Positions 7,583 to 15,570 of a stretch of 19,594 nt of DNA are shown piece after piece; positions within the stretch are counted from its first letter, which is position 1, and every line of letters begins with the position of its first letter. The notes under the pieces are model-generated. The model saw only the letters and a list, made by a program, of their open reading frames with translations. It was not told the DNA's origin and did not search any database. The DNA is from Xanthomonas translucens pv. translucens DSM 18974 (GTDB lineage Bacteria > Pseudomonadota > Gammaproteobacteria > Xanthomonadales > Xanthomonadaceae): positions 1 to 19,594 of the forward strand of contig NZ_CAPJ01000429.1 of the NCBI RefSeq assembly GCF_000331775.1. The letters run 5' to 3'. The position numbers and the translations under genes were made by a program.

Positions 7583-8167
7583 ATGGACATGTTCGCCCAG
7601 CCCGACGACGCGCCGCATTGCCTGGTGCACGATGCCGAGGGCGGGATCCGTTACTGGCCGCGGCTGCTCGATCCGGAGCCGGCGCAGGCCCGGTTCGCCG
7701 CCTTGCGCGATGGCGCGCAGTGGCAGCAGCTGCGCCGGCCGATGTACGACCGGGTGGTGGACGTGCCGCGGCGGGTGGCGGCGTACGGCTTGCATGCGCT
7801 GTCCGAGGCGCTGCCGTTGCGCGCGCTGCATGCCGCGGTGCAGGCACGGGTGCCGGCGCCGTACACCGATGTGAGCCTGAATCTGTAACGCGACGGCCGC
7901 GACAGCGTGGCGATGCATCACGGCACGCTGCATACGCTGCTGGCGCCGCATCCGATCGCGCTGGTGTCGCTGGGCGCGCCGCGGCGCATGAACCTGCGTG
8001 CCAACGCCGGCGCGCGCAGGAGCATCGGCGTGGAACTGGTGCCGGGTAGCCTGCTGGCGATGCGCCATGCCTAGCAGCTCACCCACGCGCACGGCATCCC
8101 CAAGACCGCCAGGCCGGTGGCGCCGCGGATGAGCGTGGTGTTCCGGGTGCGGCCGGCGCCGGTCTGA
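7583..8167 (+). pseudogene. alkB: AlkB-like 2-oxoglutarate/Fe(II) dioxygenase pseudogene (two in-frame stops, lost iron ligand)
   Basis: Read straight through, this frame gives 194 codons matching the AlkB/AlkBH2-3 DNA-repair dioxygenases, which remove alkyl groups from 1-methyladenine and 3-methylcytosine. Visible are VVDVPRRVAAYG, the substrate strand DVSLNL-stop-RDGRDSV, the second iron histidine region THAHGIPKT, and the 2-oxoglutarate-binding end RMSVVFR. The Tyr of the N-x-Y-x-D-G motif is replaced by TAA (7886-7888). The HxD iron motif reads HHG, with Gly (GGC at 7922) where Asp is expected. A second stop, TAG, lies at 8072-8074. There is no frameshift, so the damage is point mutations only. 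The start is uncertain: ATG at 7583 or 7547, both without a good ribosome binding site. The first 101 codons could still be translated but would have no active site. Confidence 0.88.
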
Positions 8168-8233
8168 ACCGTTTGCGCCGCGACGGCGTGCGGATTCCGC
8201 AATAATGCGGGTCTGCCCCGTCAGGAAGACCGC

Positions 8234-8884
8234 ATGACCGCTCTCACCGAACGCTATGCGCGTGCCGTGGACTACGCGCGCATCGCCCACGCCGGCCAGT
8301 TCCGCAAGGGCGGCACGGTGCCGTATTTCAGCCATGTGCTGGGGGTCTCGACGCTGGTGCTGGAGGCCGGTGGCGACGAGGATCAGGCGATTGCGGCATT
8401 GCTGCACGACGTGGTCGAGGACTGCGGCGCCGGCCACGAGGCGGTGATCCGCGCGCAGTTCGGCGATGCGGTGGCGGCGATCGTGATGGGCTGTACCGAC
8501 GCCAGCGCCGAGCGCAAGGCGGCGCAGGAGGACGTGCCGGTCAGGCGCCGTGCCTGGCGCATCCGCAAGCAGGCGTATCTGGCGCATCTGCGCCAGGCGC
8601 CGGATGTAGTGCTGTTGGTGTCGGCCTGCGACAAGCTTTACAACGCGCGCAGTATCGTTGCGGATCTGGAAGATCCCGCGGTGGGTATGCAGGTGTTCGA
8701 GCGTTTCACTGCCGGCCGCGAGGGGACTTTGTGGTACTACGGCGCGCTGCATGCGGTGTTCGCCGAGCGCGGCGTGGCGGTGCTGCGGCCGTTCGCGGCG
8801 GCGGTGGCGCGGATGCATGCGTTGGCGGGAGGGGTGTTTGCTGCGGACGATGCCGGCGCGCTTGTGGCGCCTTCGTTGGCGTAG
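8234..8884 (+). CDS. HD-domain protein of the RelA/SpoT-hydrolase (MESH1-like) type
   Basis: This 216-residue protein has the HD residues of the RelA/SpoT hydrolase fold in the expected order: H34 (VPYFSHVLGV), H58-D59 (ALLHDVVED) and D133 (SACDKLYNARS). It begins with the family's helical YARAVDYARIAHAGQFRKGG. Enzymes of this type hydrolyse (p)ppGpp or other 3'-phosphorylated nucleotides such as NADPH, using Mn2+. A stand-alone hydrolase domain without synthetase is consistent with a small alarmone hydrolase, though phosphohydrolases with other substrates share the fold. AGGAAG lies five bases before the ATG, supporting this start. The gene sits alone between the alkB pseudogene and a convergent DUF1993 gene. 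Confidence 0.85.
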   Translation: MTALTERYARAVDYARIAHAGQFRKGGTVPYFSHVLGVSTLVLEAGGDEDQAIAALLHDVVEDCGAGHEAVIRAQFGDAVAAIVMGCTDASAERKAAQEDVPVRRRAWRIRKQAYLAHLRQAPDVVLLVSACDKLYNARSIVADLEDPAVGMQVFERFTAGREGTLWYYGALHAVFAERGVAVLRPFAAAVARMHALAGGVFAADDAGALVAPSLA

Positions 8885-8980
8885 TCGCCTGGCGCCGGCA
8901 GGCGCGGTCTCCGACGCTGACAGGCGCAGCTTCGTGCGCTTACATCAGCGAGTCGCTTTCGCGCCGGACCCTCACCCCAA

Positions 8981-9003
8981 CCCCTCTTCCGAGGGGAGAG
9001 GGG
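8981..9003. terminator. Bidirectional hairpin between convergent genes, member of a dispersed repeat type
   Basis: CCCCTCT at 8981-8987 pairs with AGAGGGG at 8997-9003, and an alternative stem CCCCTC/GAGGGG (8981-8986 with 8991-8996) is also possible. It lies between two convergent genes and abuts the TAA of the DUF1993 gene. The preceding CCCTCACCCCAACCCC is part of a short intergenic sequence that recurs in Xanthomonas genomes. The role as a terminator is inferred from position and stem; only a short T run (CTTT) follows on the + strand. Confidence 0.55.
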
Positions 9004-9005
9004 CT

Positions 9006-9536
9006 TTAGGCGGCTGCCGTTTCTCTCGTGTCGAACGGCCCCAGGTAGTCGAGCTTGCCCACCGCCACGCCTTGCTGGCGCAGGATCGCGTGCGCGGTGG
9101 CGACATGGAAGAAGAAGTTAGGCAGGGCGAAGGTCAGCAGGTAGTCGCTGCCGTTGAAGTCGGCCTTCAATTTGCCGGCGCTCAGCGACACCGCGCGGTC
9201 CTGCGCACCGTCCAGGGCGGCAGCATCTACGCTGTGCAGGAAGCGCTGGGTGGCGGCGATGCGCTCGCGCAGCTGCGCCAGGGTGGTTTCGTCGTCCGCC
9301 ATCTTCGGCGGCACGATGTCGCTGAGGCGGCCGATGGTGTTCTTGGCGGTGTCCGAGGCGCGCTGGATCTGCGCGGCGAAGCCGAACATGTCCGGTGCCA
9401 GGCGCGCGTCGACCAGCGTCTGCGGATCCAGGCCCTTGTCCTGCGCATGGCGCTCGGCCAGGTCGACGTAACGTTGCAGCACGCCCAGGCCACGCAGCAA
9501 TACCGGGACGCTAAGGCGGTACATTGAGACGGACAT
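9006..9536 (-). CDS. DUF1993 domain-containing protein
   Basis: This 176-residue protein starts MSVSMYRLSVPVLLRGLGVL and matches DUF1993, a helical-bundle family related to DinB-like proteins. Other recognisable parts are ARLAPDMFGFAAQIQRASDT and the C-terminal ALPNFFFHVATAHAILRQQG, ending in KLDYLG. The family has no established biochemical role; conserved histidines in the final helix could bind metal. AAGGA lies about eight bases before the ATG, supporting the start. It is convergent with the HD-domain gene and faces away from uvrA2 across a 548-bp spacer. Confidence 0.88.
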   Translation of the reverse strand: MSVSMYRLSVPVLLRGLGVLQRYVDLAERHAQDKGLDPQTLVDARLAPDMFGFAAQIQRASDTAKNTIGRLSDIVPPKMADDETTLAQLRERIAATQRFLHSVDAAALDGAQDRAVSLSAGKLKADFNGSDYLLTFALPNFFFHVATAHAILRQQGVAVGKLDYLGPFDTRETAAA

Positions 9537-9715
9537 GAGCGGTTCCTTGAGAAAGAAGGGGGGCGGGTAGGCATCGGCATGGGCGGAACAACAACTGGAT
9601 GGGGCGTTGCGGGTGCGAACACAAGAGCGCTGCGATGGTCGCGGCGCGTGGCGCGCGCCATATCTGCGTGTAGTTGGGGGCCGATTCCGCGCTACGTTTA
9701 GCGGCGGGTGACAGC

Positions 9716-9960
9716 GTCGGGACTGAAGTCCCTCCCGCAGCGTGCCCAGCCGGCTCGCCGCAATTTTCTTGTAAGAGAGGCTTCCGCCTCGACCGTGATG
9801 TATCGATATTCCAAGCTGTCTGTCGCGGCTGAAGCCGCTCCTACAGGGCGCCTTGGTTGGGGCCTGTCGGCTCTTGTAGGAGCGGCCTCAGCCGCGACCG
9901 GCGAAGCGGTGGACCTGACAGCTTGGGACAGCGCCGAAACTGAAGTTCCTCCTGCAAGAG
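9716..9960. repeat. Cluster of five alternating REP/SMAG-like palindromic elements (BIME-like)
   Basis: Five ~25-base units share a hairpin around TTCAG/CTGAA and a flank resembling TTGTAGGAG or its complement: 9716-9740, 9768-9795, 9822-9846, 9873-9900 and 9933-9960. Orientation alternates strictly from unit to unit. The units at 9822 and 9873 are near-perfect complements of each other; the others have compensating stem changes (GGGACT/AGTCCC, GAGGC/GCCTC). The GTAG-type head is that of REP elements described in Stenotrophomonas (SMAG) and linked to RAYT transposases. No RAYT gene is in the window. Confidence 0.85.
9811..9926. repeat. Extended inverted repeat around the central REP pair
   Basis: CCAAGCTGTC at 9811-9820 is the exact complement of GACAGCTTGG at 9917-9926. 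These outer arms bracket the complementary REP units at 9822-9846 and 9873-9900. The outer and inner arms are one base apart on the left and ~16 apart on the right. The whole 116-bp block could extrude as a cruciform or fold as a long stem in RNA. Confidence 0.75.
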
Positions 9961-10084
9961 TGCATGTCGATGGACAGGTGTGCGTGGTCGCGAAGGCGAC
10001 GCCTCGCCCATCGCGCCAGCGCATACACAGCCGCATCCGCCCGACCCGCTAAGCTTGCGCAAGCTCTCGCCCATTTTCCAGCCA

Positions 10085-12601
10085 ATGCCCAAGCCGCCCG
10101 TTTCCCCCGCCTCCGGTTTCGTCCGCGTCCGTGGCGCCCGCGAACACAATCTCAAGGACGTGGACGTGGAACTGCCGCGCGATGCGCTGGTGGTGTTCAC
10201 CGGTGTGTCCGGTTCCGGCAAATCGTCGCTGGCGTTCGGCACGCTGTTCGCCGAGGCGCAGCGCCGCTATCTGGATTCGATCTCGCCCTACGCGCGGCGC
10301 CTGATCGACCAGGCCGGGGTGCCGGACGTGGATTCCATCGAAGGCCTGCCGCCGGCGGTGGCGCTGCAGCAGCATCGCGGTGCGCCGAGCACGCGTTCGT
10401 CGGTGGGCAGCGTCACCACCATCTCCAATTCGCTGCGCATGCTGTATTCGCGCGCCGGCGACTATCCGCCGGGGCAGGCCATCATCTACGCCGATGGCTT
10501 CTCGCCGAACACGCCTGCCGGCGCCTGTCCCACTTGCCACGGCCTGGGCCGCATCTACGACGCCACCGAGGCGTCGATGGTGCCGGATCGCACGCTGAGC
10601 ATCCGCGAGCGCGCCGTCGCCGCGTGGCCGCCGGCCTGGCACGGGCAGAACCTGCGCGACATCCTCACCACGCTCGGTCACGACGTCGATGTGCCCTGGG
10701 CCAAGCTGCCGAAGAAGACCCGCGACTGGATCCTGTACACCGACGAGCAGCCGACCGTGCCGGTGTATCCGGGCTTCACCCTCGCCGAGACGCAGCGCGC
10801 GCTGCGGCGCAAGCAGGAACCAGCTTACATGGGCACCTTCAGCAGCGCGCGCCGTTACGTGTTACACACCTTCGCCAGCACCCAGAGCGCGCTGATCAAG
10901 AAGCGCGTGGCGCAGTATCTGCTGAGCACGCCATGCCCGACCTGCGACGGCAAGCGCCTGCGTCGCGAGGCGCTGTCGGTGACCTTCGCCGGGCTGGACA
11001 TCGGCGCGTTGTCGCAGCGTCCGCTCACGCAGGTGGCCGAACTGCTGCGCCCGGCCGCGGCTGGCCGCACCCGCGACGCCAAGCGTCATCCCGAGCAGGC
11101 CATCGCCGCGCAGCGCATCGCGCAGGATCTGCTGGCGCGGATCCAGATCCTGCAGGAGCTGGGCCTGGGCTATCTCACGCTGGAACGCAGCACGCCCACG
11201 CTGTCGCCCGGCGAGTTGCAGCGGCTGCGCCTGGCCACGCAGATCCGCTCGCAGCTGTTCGGCGTGGTCTACGTGATGGACGAGCCGTCCGCCGGCCTGC
11301 ATCCGGCCGACGCGCAGGCGCTGCTGGCCGCGCTGGATCAGCTCAAGGCCGCCGGCAATTCGCTGTTCGTGGTCGAGCACGAGATCGACGTGATCCGCCA
11401 TGCCGACTGGATCGTCGATGTCGGTCCCGGCGCAGGCGAGCACGGCGGGCAGGTGCTGTACAGCGGACCGCCGGCGGGGCTGGCGCAGGTTGCGGCCTCG
11501 TCCACGCGCCGCTATCTGTTCGCCGAGCAGGCGCCGATCGCGCATGCGCCGCGCGCGCCGGGCGCGTGGCTGCAGCTGCGCGGCATCACCCGCAACAACG
11601 TCGCTGCGCTGGACGTGGACATCCCGCTGGGCGTGTTCACCACGGTCACCGGCGTGTCCGGTTCCGGGAAATCGTCGCTGGTCAGCCAGGCATTGGTGGA
11701 GTTGCTCGGCGCGCATCTTGGTCAGGAGCATGCCGATCCGGAAGAAGGCGTGGATCCGCTGGAACGCAGCACGCAAGCGGCGACCGACGGACGCATCGCC
11801 GATGGCCTGCAGCATGTGCGGCGCCTGGTGCAGGTGGACCAGAAGCCGATCGGCCGCACGCCGCGCTCCAACCTGGCCACCTATAGCGGGTTGTTCGACC
11901 ACGTGCGCAAGCGCTTCGCGGCCACGCCCGCGGCGCGCAAGCGCAAGTACGACGCCGGCCGTTTCTCGTTCAACGTCGCCAAGGGCCGTTGCGCCACCTG
12001 CGAAGGCGAGGGCGCGGTGTTCGTGGAATTGTTGTTCATGCCCAGCGTCTACGCGCCATGCCCCAGCTGCCATGGCGCGCGCTACAACGCCAAGACGCTG
12101 GAGATCGAACTGCGCGGGCACACCATCGCGCAGGTGCTGCGCATGACTGTGGCGCAGGCGGCGGACTTCTTCGCCGACGACGCGGCGATCGCACGGCCGT
12201 TGCAGGTGCTGGGCGAAGTCGGGCTGGGCTACCTGCGGCTGGGCCAGCCAGCGACCGAGCTATCCGGCGGCGAGGCGCAGCGGATCAAGCTGGCCACCGA
12301 GCTGCAACGCGCGCAGCGCCGCGACACCGTCTACGTGCTCGACGAACCGACCACCGGCCTGCATCCGGCCGACGTGGACACGCTGCTGCGCCAGTTGCAC
12401 GGGCTGGTGGAGGCGGGCAATACCGTGGTGGCGGTCGAGCACGACATGCGCGTAGCCGCGGCCAGCGACTGGATCATCGACATGGGGCCAGGCGCCGGCG
12501 ACGAAGGCGGCAAGGTCGTCGTCGCCGGCCTGGCGCAGGCGGTGGCCCGGCATGCGCGCTCCCGCACCGCGCGGTTCCTGGCGCAGGCGCTGCAGGGTTG
12601 A
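10085..12601 (+). CDS. uvrA2: UvrA-like ABC ATPase of the UvrA2 type (no UvrB-binding domain)
   Basis: This 838-residue protein has two UvrA-type ABC ATPase halves. Walker A motifs GSGKS lie at ~43 and ~526. The second signature is canonical (LSGGEAQRIKLATEL), while the first reads LSPGELQRLRLATQ, with Pro in place of the first Gly. Walker B regions are YVMDEPSAGLHP and YVLDEPTTGLHP. The C-terminal zinc module is intact (C636, C639, C659, C662). After SLRMLYSRAGDY the protein jumps almost directly to NTPAGACPTCHGLG. The ~130-residue UvrB-binding domain of canonical UvrA and the first Cys pair of the N-terminal zinc module are therefore missing. This is the UvrA2 pattern, implicated in DNA-damage or DNA-binding-drug tolerance. 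ATG 10085 fits the family N-terminus but lacks a visible ribosome binding site. Confidence 0.92.
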   Translation: MPKPPVSPASGFVRVRGAREHNLKDVDVELPRDALVVFTGVSGSGKSSLAFGTLFAEAQRRYLDSISPYARRLIDQAGVPDVDSIEGLPPAVALQQHRGAPSTRSSVGSVTTISNSLRMLYSRAGDYPPGQAIIYADGFSPNTPAGACPTCHGLGRIYDATEASMVPDRTLSIRERAVAAWPPAWHGQNLRDILTTLGHDVDVPWAKLPKKTRDWILYTDEQPTVPVYPGFTLAETQRALRRKQEPAYMGTFSSARRYVLHTFASTQSALIKKRVAQYLLSTPCPTCDGKRLRREALSVTFAGLDIGALSQRPLTQVAELLRPAAAGRTRDAKRHPEQAIAAQRIAQDLLARIQILQELGLGYLTLERSTPTLSPGELQRLRLATQIRSQLFGVVYVMDEPSAGLHPADAQALLAALDQLKAAGNSLFVVEHEIDVIRHADWIVDVGPGAGEHGGQVLYSGPPAGLAQVAASSTRRYLFAEQAPIAHAPRAPGAWLQLRGITRNNVAALDVDIPLGVFTTVTGVSGSGKSSLVSQALVELLGAHLGQEHADPEEGVDPLERSTQAATDGRIADGLQHVRRLVQVDQKPIGRTPRSNLATYSGLFDHVRKRFAATPAARKRKYDAGRFSFNVAKGRCATCEGEGAVFVELLFMPSVYAPCPSCHGARYNAKTLEIELRGHTIAQVLRMTVAQAADFFADDAAIARPLQVLGEVGLGYLRLGQPATELSGGEAQRIKLATELQRAQRRDTVYVLDEPTTGLHPADVDTLLRQLHGLVEAGNTVVAVEHDMRVAAASDWIIDMGPGAGDEGGKVVVAGLAQAVARHARSRTARFLAQALQG

Positions 12602-12651
12602 AGCGCTCCGGAGCCGGCACGGCCGTTTCGAAAAGCTAAAGCGCTCGCGGC

Positions 12652-14934
12652 TCAGCCCAGCAGCTCGAAGCTGGCGGACACGCCGGCCGCTTCGGCCGAC
12701 GGCGCTACCCACAGGTCGAACACGCCAGGCTCCACCGTCGGCTTGAGCGCCTGCCCGACGAACAGCAGATCCTCGCGGCGCAACGCGAACTCCACGCTGA
12801 CGCTGCCGCCGGCCGGCACCGCGACCTTGCGGAAATCCTTCAGCTCGCGCACCGGGCGGGTGACACTGGCGCTGCGGTCGTGCACGTACAGCTGCACCAC
12901 TTCCTCCGCATCGTGCGTGCCGCGGTTGTGGATGCGCGCACTGATCCGCAGCGTGCCGCCAGCGGCGAGCCGCGCATCGCCCAGCGTCAGGTCGCCGTAT
13001 TCGATGCGGCCGTAGGTCAGGCCGTGGCCGAACGGGAAAAGCGCCGTGTTGGATGCGGTGCGGTAGTGGGTCTTGAACAGCGTCAGCGCGTCCGGGCGCG
13101 GATCGGGCCGGCCGCTGGACTTGTGCGCGTAGCTGTACGGCTCTTGCCCAGAGGCGCGCGGGAAGCTCACCGGCAGGCGCCCGGATGGGCCGTGCGTGCC
13201 GAACAGGATGTCGGCCAGTGCCGCACCCGACGCCGAACCCAGAAACCAGCCGACCAGGATCGCCTGCGCGTCCATTACCGGGCCGTCGAGCACCAGGGCG
13301 CGGCCGTTGCTGAGCACCACCACCACTGGCGTGCCGGTCGCCGCCACCGCGGCCAGCAGCGATTGCTGCGCCGCCGGAATGACGATGTCGGTCCGCGATT
13401 GGGCTTCGCCCGAATAGCGCAGCGGCTCGCCGATCGCCAGCACCGCCACATCGGCGGCGGACGCCGCCGCGACCGCGGCCTGCACCCCGCCGGGCAGGCT
13501 GGATTCGAAACCGCAGCCTTCCACCACCTGCAGCGCGTTCGGATCGGCCAGTTGCGCGCGCAGCGCGGTGGCCAGGTCGTTGCCACTGTCGTCGCCGCCG
13601 AACAGTATCCACGGACCGGCGTTCTCCACCCAGTTGGCGGCCATCGGCCCGATCAGCGCGATGCGCTGGCCGTGGCGCTTGAGCGGCAGCAGCTCGCCGT
13701 CGTTCTTCAGCAGCACCACCGACTTGCGCGCCGCCTCGCGCGCCAGCGCCAGGGTTTCCGGGCGCCGCTGCCGCGCCTGCGCGCGCTCGGGCACGATGCG
13801 CAGGAACGGGTCGTCGAACAGGCCGAGCGCTGCCTTGAACTGCAGCACGCGGCGCACCGCGGCGTCCAGTTGCGCCATCGTCACCGCGCCGTCCGCGACC
13901 AGACCGGGCAAGTGCTGCAGGTACAGCCCGCTCTGCATGCTGATGTCCACCCCGGCCAGAAACGCCAGCCGCGCCGCGTCGCGCGCATCGGCGGCGAACC
14001 CGTGCGCGACCAGCTCCTGGTCGGCGGTGTAGTCGGACACCACCAGTCCGCGGTAATTCCATTCGCCGCGCAGCACGTCGCTCAGCAGCCAGTGGTTGGC
14101 CGTTGCGGGAACGCCGGCGATCTCGTTGAACGCGGCCATGGTGGTCACCGCGCCGGCGTCGAACGCGGACCGGAACGGCGGGAAATACACCTCGCGCAGG
14201 GTGCGTTCGGAGATGTCCACGGTGTTGTAGTCGAGCCCGGCCTCGACCGCGCCGTAGGCAGCGAAATGCTTGGGGCAGGCGGCCACCGCGTCGGCGTTGC
14301 CGATGCCCTGGCCCTGGAAGCCGCGCACCCGCGCCTGGGCGAAGCGGCTGCCGAGCAGCACGTCCTCGCCGCTGCCTTCCACGCCGCGGCCCCAGCGCGC
14401 ATCGCGGGCGATATCGACCATCGGTGCGAAGGTCCAGTCGATGCCAACCGCGCTGGCTTCCAGCGCCGCGGCGCGCGCGGTGCGCTGCGCCAGTTCCGGC
14501 TCGAAGCTGGCGGCCTCTGCCAACGGCACCGGGAACACGGTGGTGAAGCCATGGATCACGTCGGCGGCGAACAGCAGCGGGATCTGCAGCCGGCTCTGCA
14601 GCGCGGCCTGCTAAAGTTGCTGGTGCCAACGCACATTGGAGCCGTTGAAGACGCCGGTCAGGCGCCCGGCGCGTGCAGCAGCCAACTGGCCTTCGGCGGT
14701 GGGCCGCAGGTTGACCGGATTGGCCGCCGCCGCGGCATCGGTCTGTTGCGCCGAGCCTGACAGGGTCAGTTGCCCGGCTTTCTCTTCCACCGTCATGCGT
14801 GCGATCAGCGCATCGACGAAGGCTGGTGTCTTCGCCGCGCCGCGCGGCAGCGCCAACCCCATCGGGACCTGCGACAACAATGCGAACGAACCGGCGCCAA
14901 GCAACAACCCGCGCCGTGTGCTGCGAAACGGCAT
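12652..14934 (-). pseudogene. bglX: Tat-exported GH3 beta-glucosidase (BglX-like), split by an amber codon
   Basis: The frame encodes 760 positions with one in-frame TAG at 14611-14613 (codon 108), between RWHQQL and QAALQSRLQIPLLFAADVIHG. Both sides are in the same frame and match GH3 glucosidases, so a single CAG-to-TAG change is the simplest explanation. The N-terminus (MPFRSTRRGLLLGAGSFALL) is a twin-arginine signal. Downstream are RWGRGVEGSGED, CPKHFAAYG, the nucleophile region VVSDYTADQE (Asp ~301), a C-terminal GH3 domain, and a fibronectin-III-like end. The enzyme would hydrolyse beta-glucosides in the periplasm. Re-initiation at GTG 14559 would lose the signal and ~125 residues, so the product is probably inactive. 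It is convergent with uvrA2, 50 bases away. Confidence 0.88.
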
Positions 14935-15124
14935 AGATGAAGTCCAGTTTGATGAAGGCGCACACGCTAACGGATCGATCAGGGGAAAAGTTTGATGCGG
15001 TGCACAATGAGCGAACGAGGCGCCAGGTTCTTCGCATGACTTCGTGTCCGCCCGCAAGCGTCGCGGTACGCGCGTTCCCTGCTGTCGCAGCTGCGCGCCG
15101 TTCCGCCTCGCCGACCTGCTGCGC

Positions 15125-15304
15125 TCAGGATGGAGACCGCTTCAGGACATCCAGCAAGTGCGCGGTCTGGGCGGCGCTGCCCAGATACGCTGCCAGGGAC
15201 GCGGCAATGCCCATGCGGGCCGTGGCGAGCAGCGCGTCGCTATCGTCGAACGCGTCCTCGCCCAGTTCTGCCATGGCGTTGGCCAGGGTCGCCAGGCGGC
15301 CGGA
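15125..15304 (-). pseudogene. Tail of an unidentified gene (possible remnant)
   Basis: The frame ending at TGA 15125-15127 gives about 58 protein-like residues: LATLANAMAELGEDAFDDSD, ALLATARMGIAASLAAYLGS, AAQTAHLLDVLKRSPS. The sequence reads as amphipathic helices with balanced acidic residues, unlike the Arg/Ala-rich noise of other frames here. Upstream of ~15304 the frame runs antisense through a different gene tail, so no proper N-terminus exists. A short product from ATG at ~15271 is possible. The family is not recognised. Confidence 0.35.
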
Positions 15305-15344
15305 CGAGTTTGCCGACGGCGCCGCTGCCGAGGACCTCGAACGG

Positions 15345-15488
15345 CACCGTGACAGTGCAGCGCTTGCCGCGATCGCCATCGGTCTGTCGAAGGCGCGTCG
15401 TACCGGGGGCAAGACCGGTGCGAAAAAGACGGCGGCCAGGAACAGTGCGCCGCGCAAGCGCGCTACGAAGAAGGCCGCTGCGCGATAG
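15345..15488 (+). pseudogene. C-terminal remnant of a basic DUF6496-like protein
   Basis: The frame ending at TAG 15486-15488 contains AAIAIGLSKARRTGGKTG followed by a Lys/Ala/Arg-rich tail (KKTAARNSAPRKRATKKAAA). In DUF6496-type proteins of Xanthomonas the phrase QAIAIGLSKARRAG leads into such a histone-like tail. The N-terminal part of that family is absent, and the sequence upstream of ~15345 looks like antisense of another gene tail. This is best read as a truncated, non-functional copy. The family link rests on one ten-residue motif. Confidence 0.45.
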
Positions 15489-15524
15489 GGCGCAAGCGTC
15501 TTGGCGCAGGCTTCTTTCAATTCC

Positions 15525-15570
15525 TTGTAGGAGCGGGCGTGAGGCAGTGCCGCCGCTGCCGCCGCTACAA
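15525..15570. repeat. REP-like inverted pair overlapping the end of the MazG-like gene
   Basis: TTGTAGGAGCGG at 15525-15536 faces CCGCCGCTACAA at 15559-15570, giving GTAG-type heads at both ends. The right-hand head contains the stop codon (TAG on the - strand at 15565-15567) and last Leu codon of the MazG-like gene. The centre is GC-rich and lacks the usual TTCAG loop, so this is a degenerate or composite unit. Confidence 0.6.

Larger units (their letters stand above)
9537..10084. other. Noncoding spacer between divergent DUF1993 and uvrA2 genes
   Basis: No gene is seen in this 548-bp stretch. The section nearest DUF1993 (9537-9700) shows no clear feature apart from that gene's ribosome binding site. 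The middle (9716-9960) is filled with palindromic repeats described separately. The last ~120 bases before uvrA2 carry a possible degenerate repeat at ~9988-10005 (GTCGCGAAGGCGAC) and no clear Shine-Dalgarno site before the ATG at 10085. Confidence 0.6.

Noticed and set aside
7535..8818. A 427-codon open - strand frame opposite alkB and the HD gene
   Set aside because: It is antisense to the HD residues and AlkB motifs and is His/Arg/Gln-rich; a shadow frame.
9716..9960. Possible CRISPR array from evenly spaced repeats
   Set aside because: Units alternate in orientation, differ in sequence and have unequal spacers; they are REP-type palindromes and no cas gene is near.
9964..11886. A 640-codon open + strand frame over uvrA2
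   Set aside because: The overlapping frame carries the Walker, signature and zinc motifs of UvrA; this one has none and is low in complexity.
12880..14760. A 626-codon open + strand frame opposite the glucosidase
   Set aside because: It is antisense to the GH3 motifs and its composition (His/Arg/Gln/Ala) is that of a shadow frame.
12260..15037. A 925-codon open frame on the - strand
   Set aside because: It is Arg/Ala/Gly-rich, has no recognisable motif, and overlaps both uvrA2 and the clearly GH3-like frame; it is a by-product of high GC codon usage.
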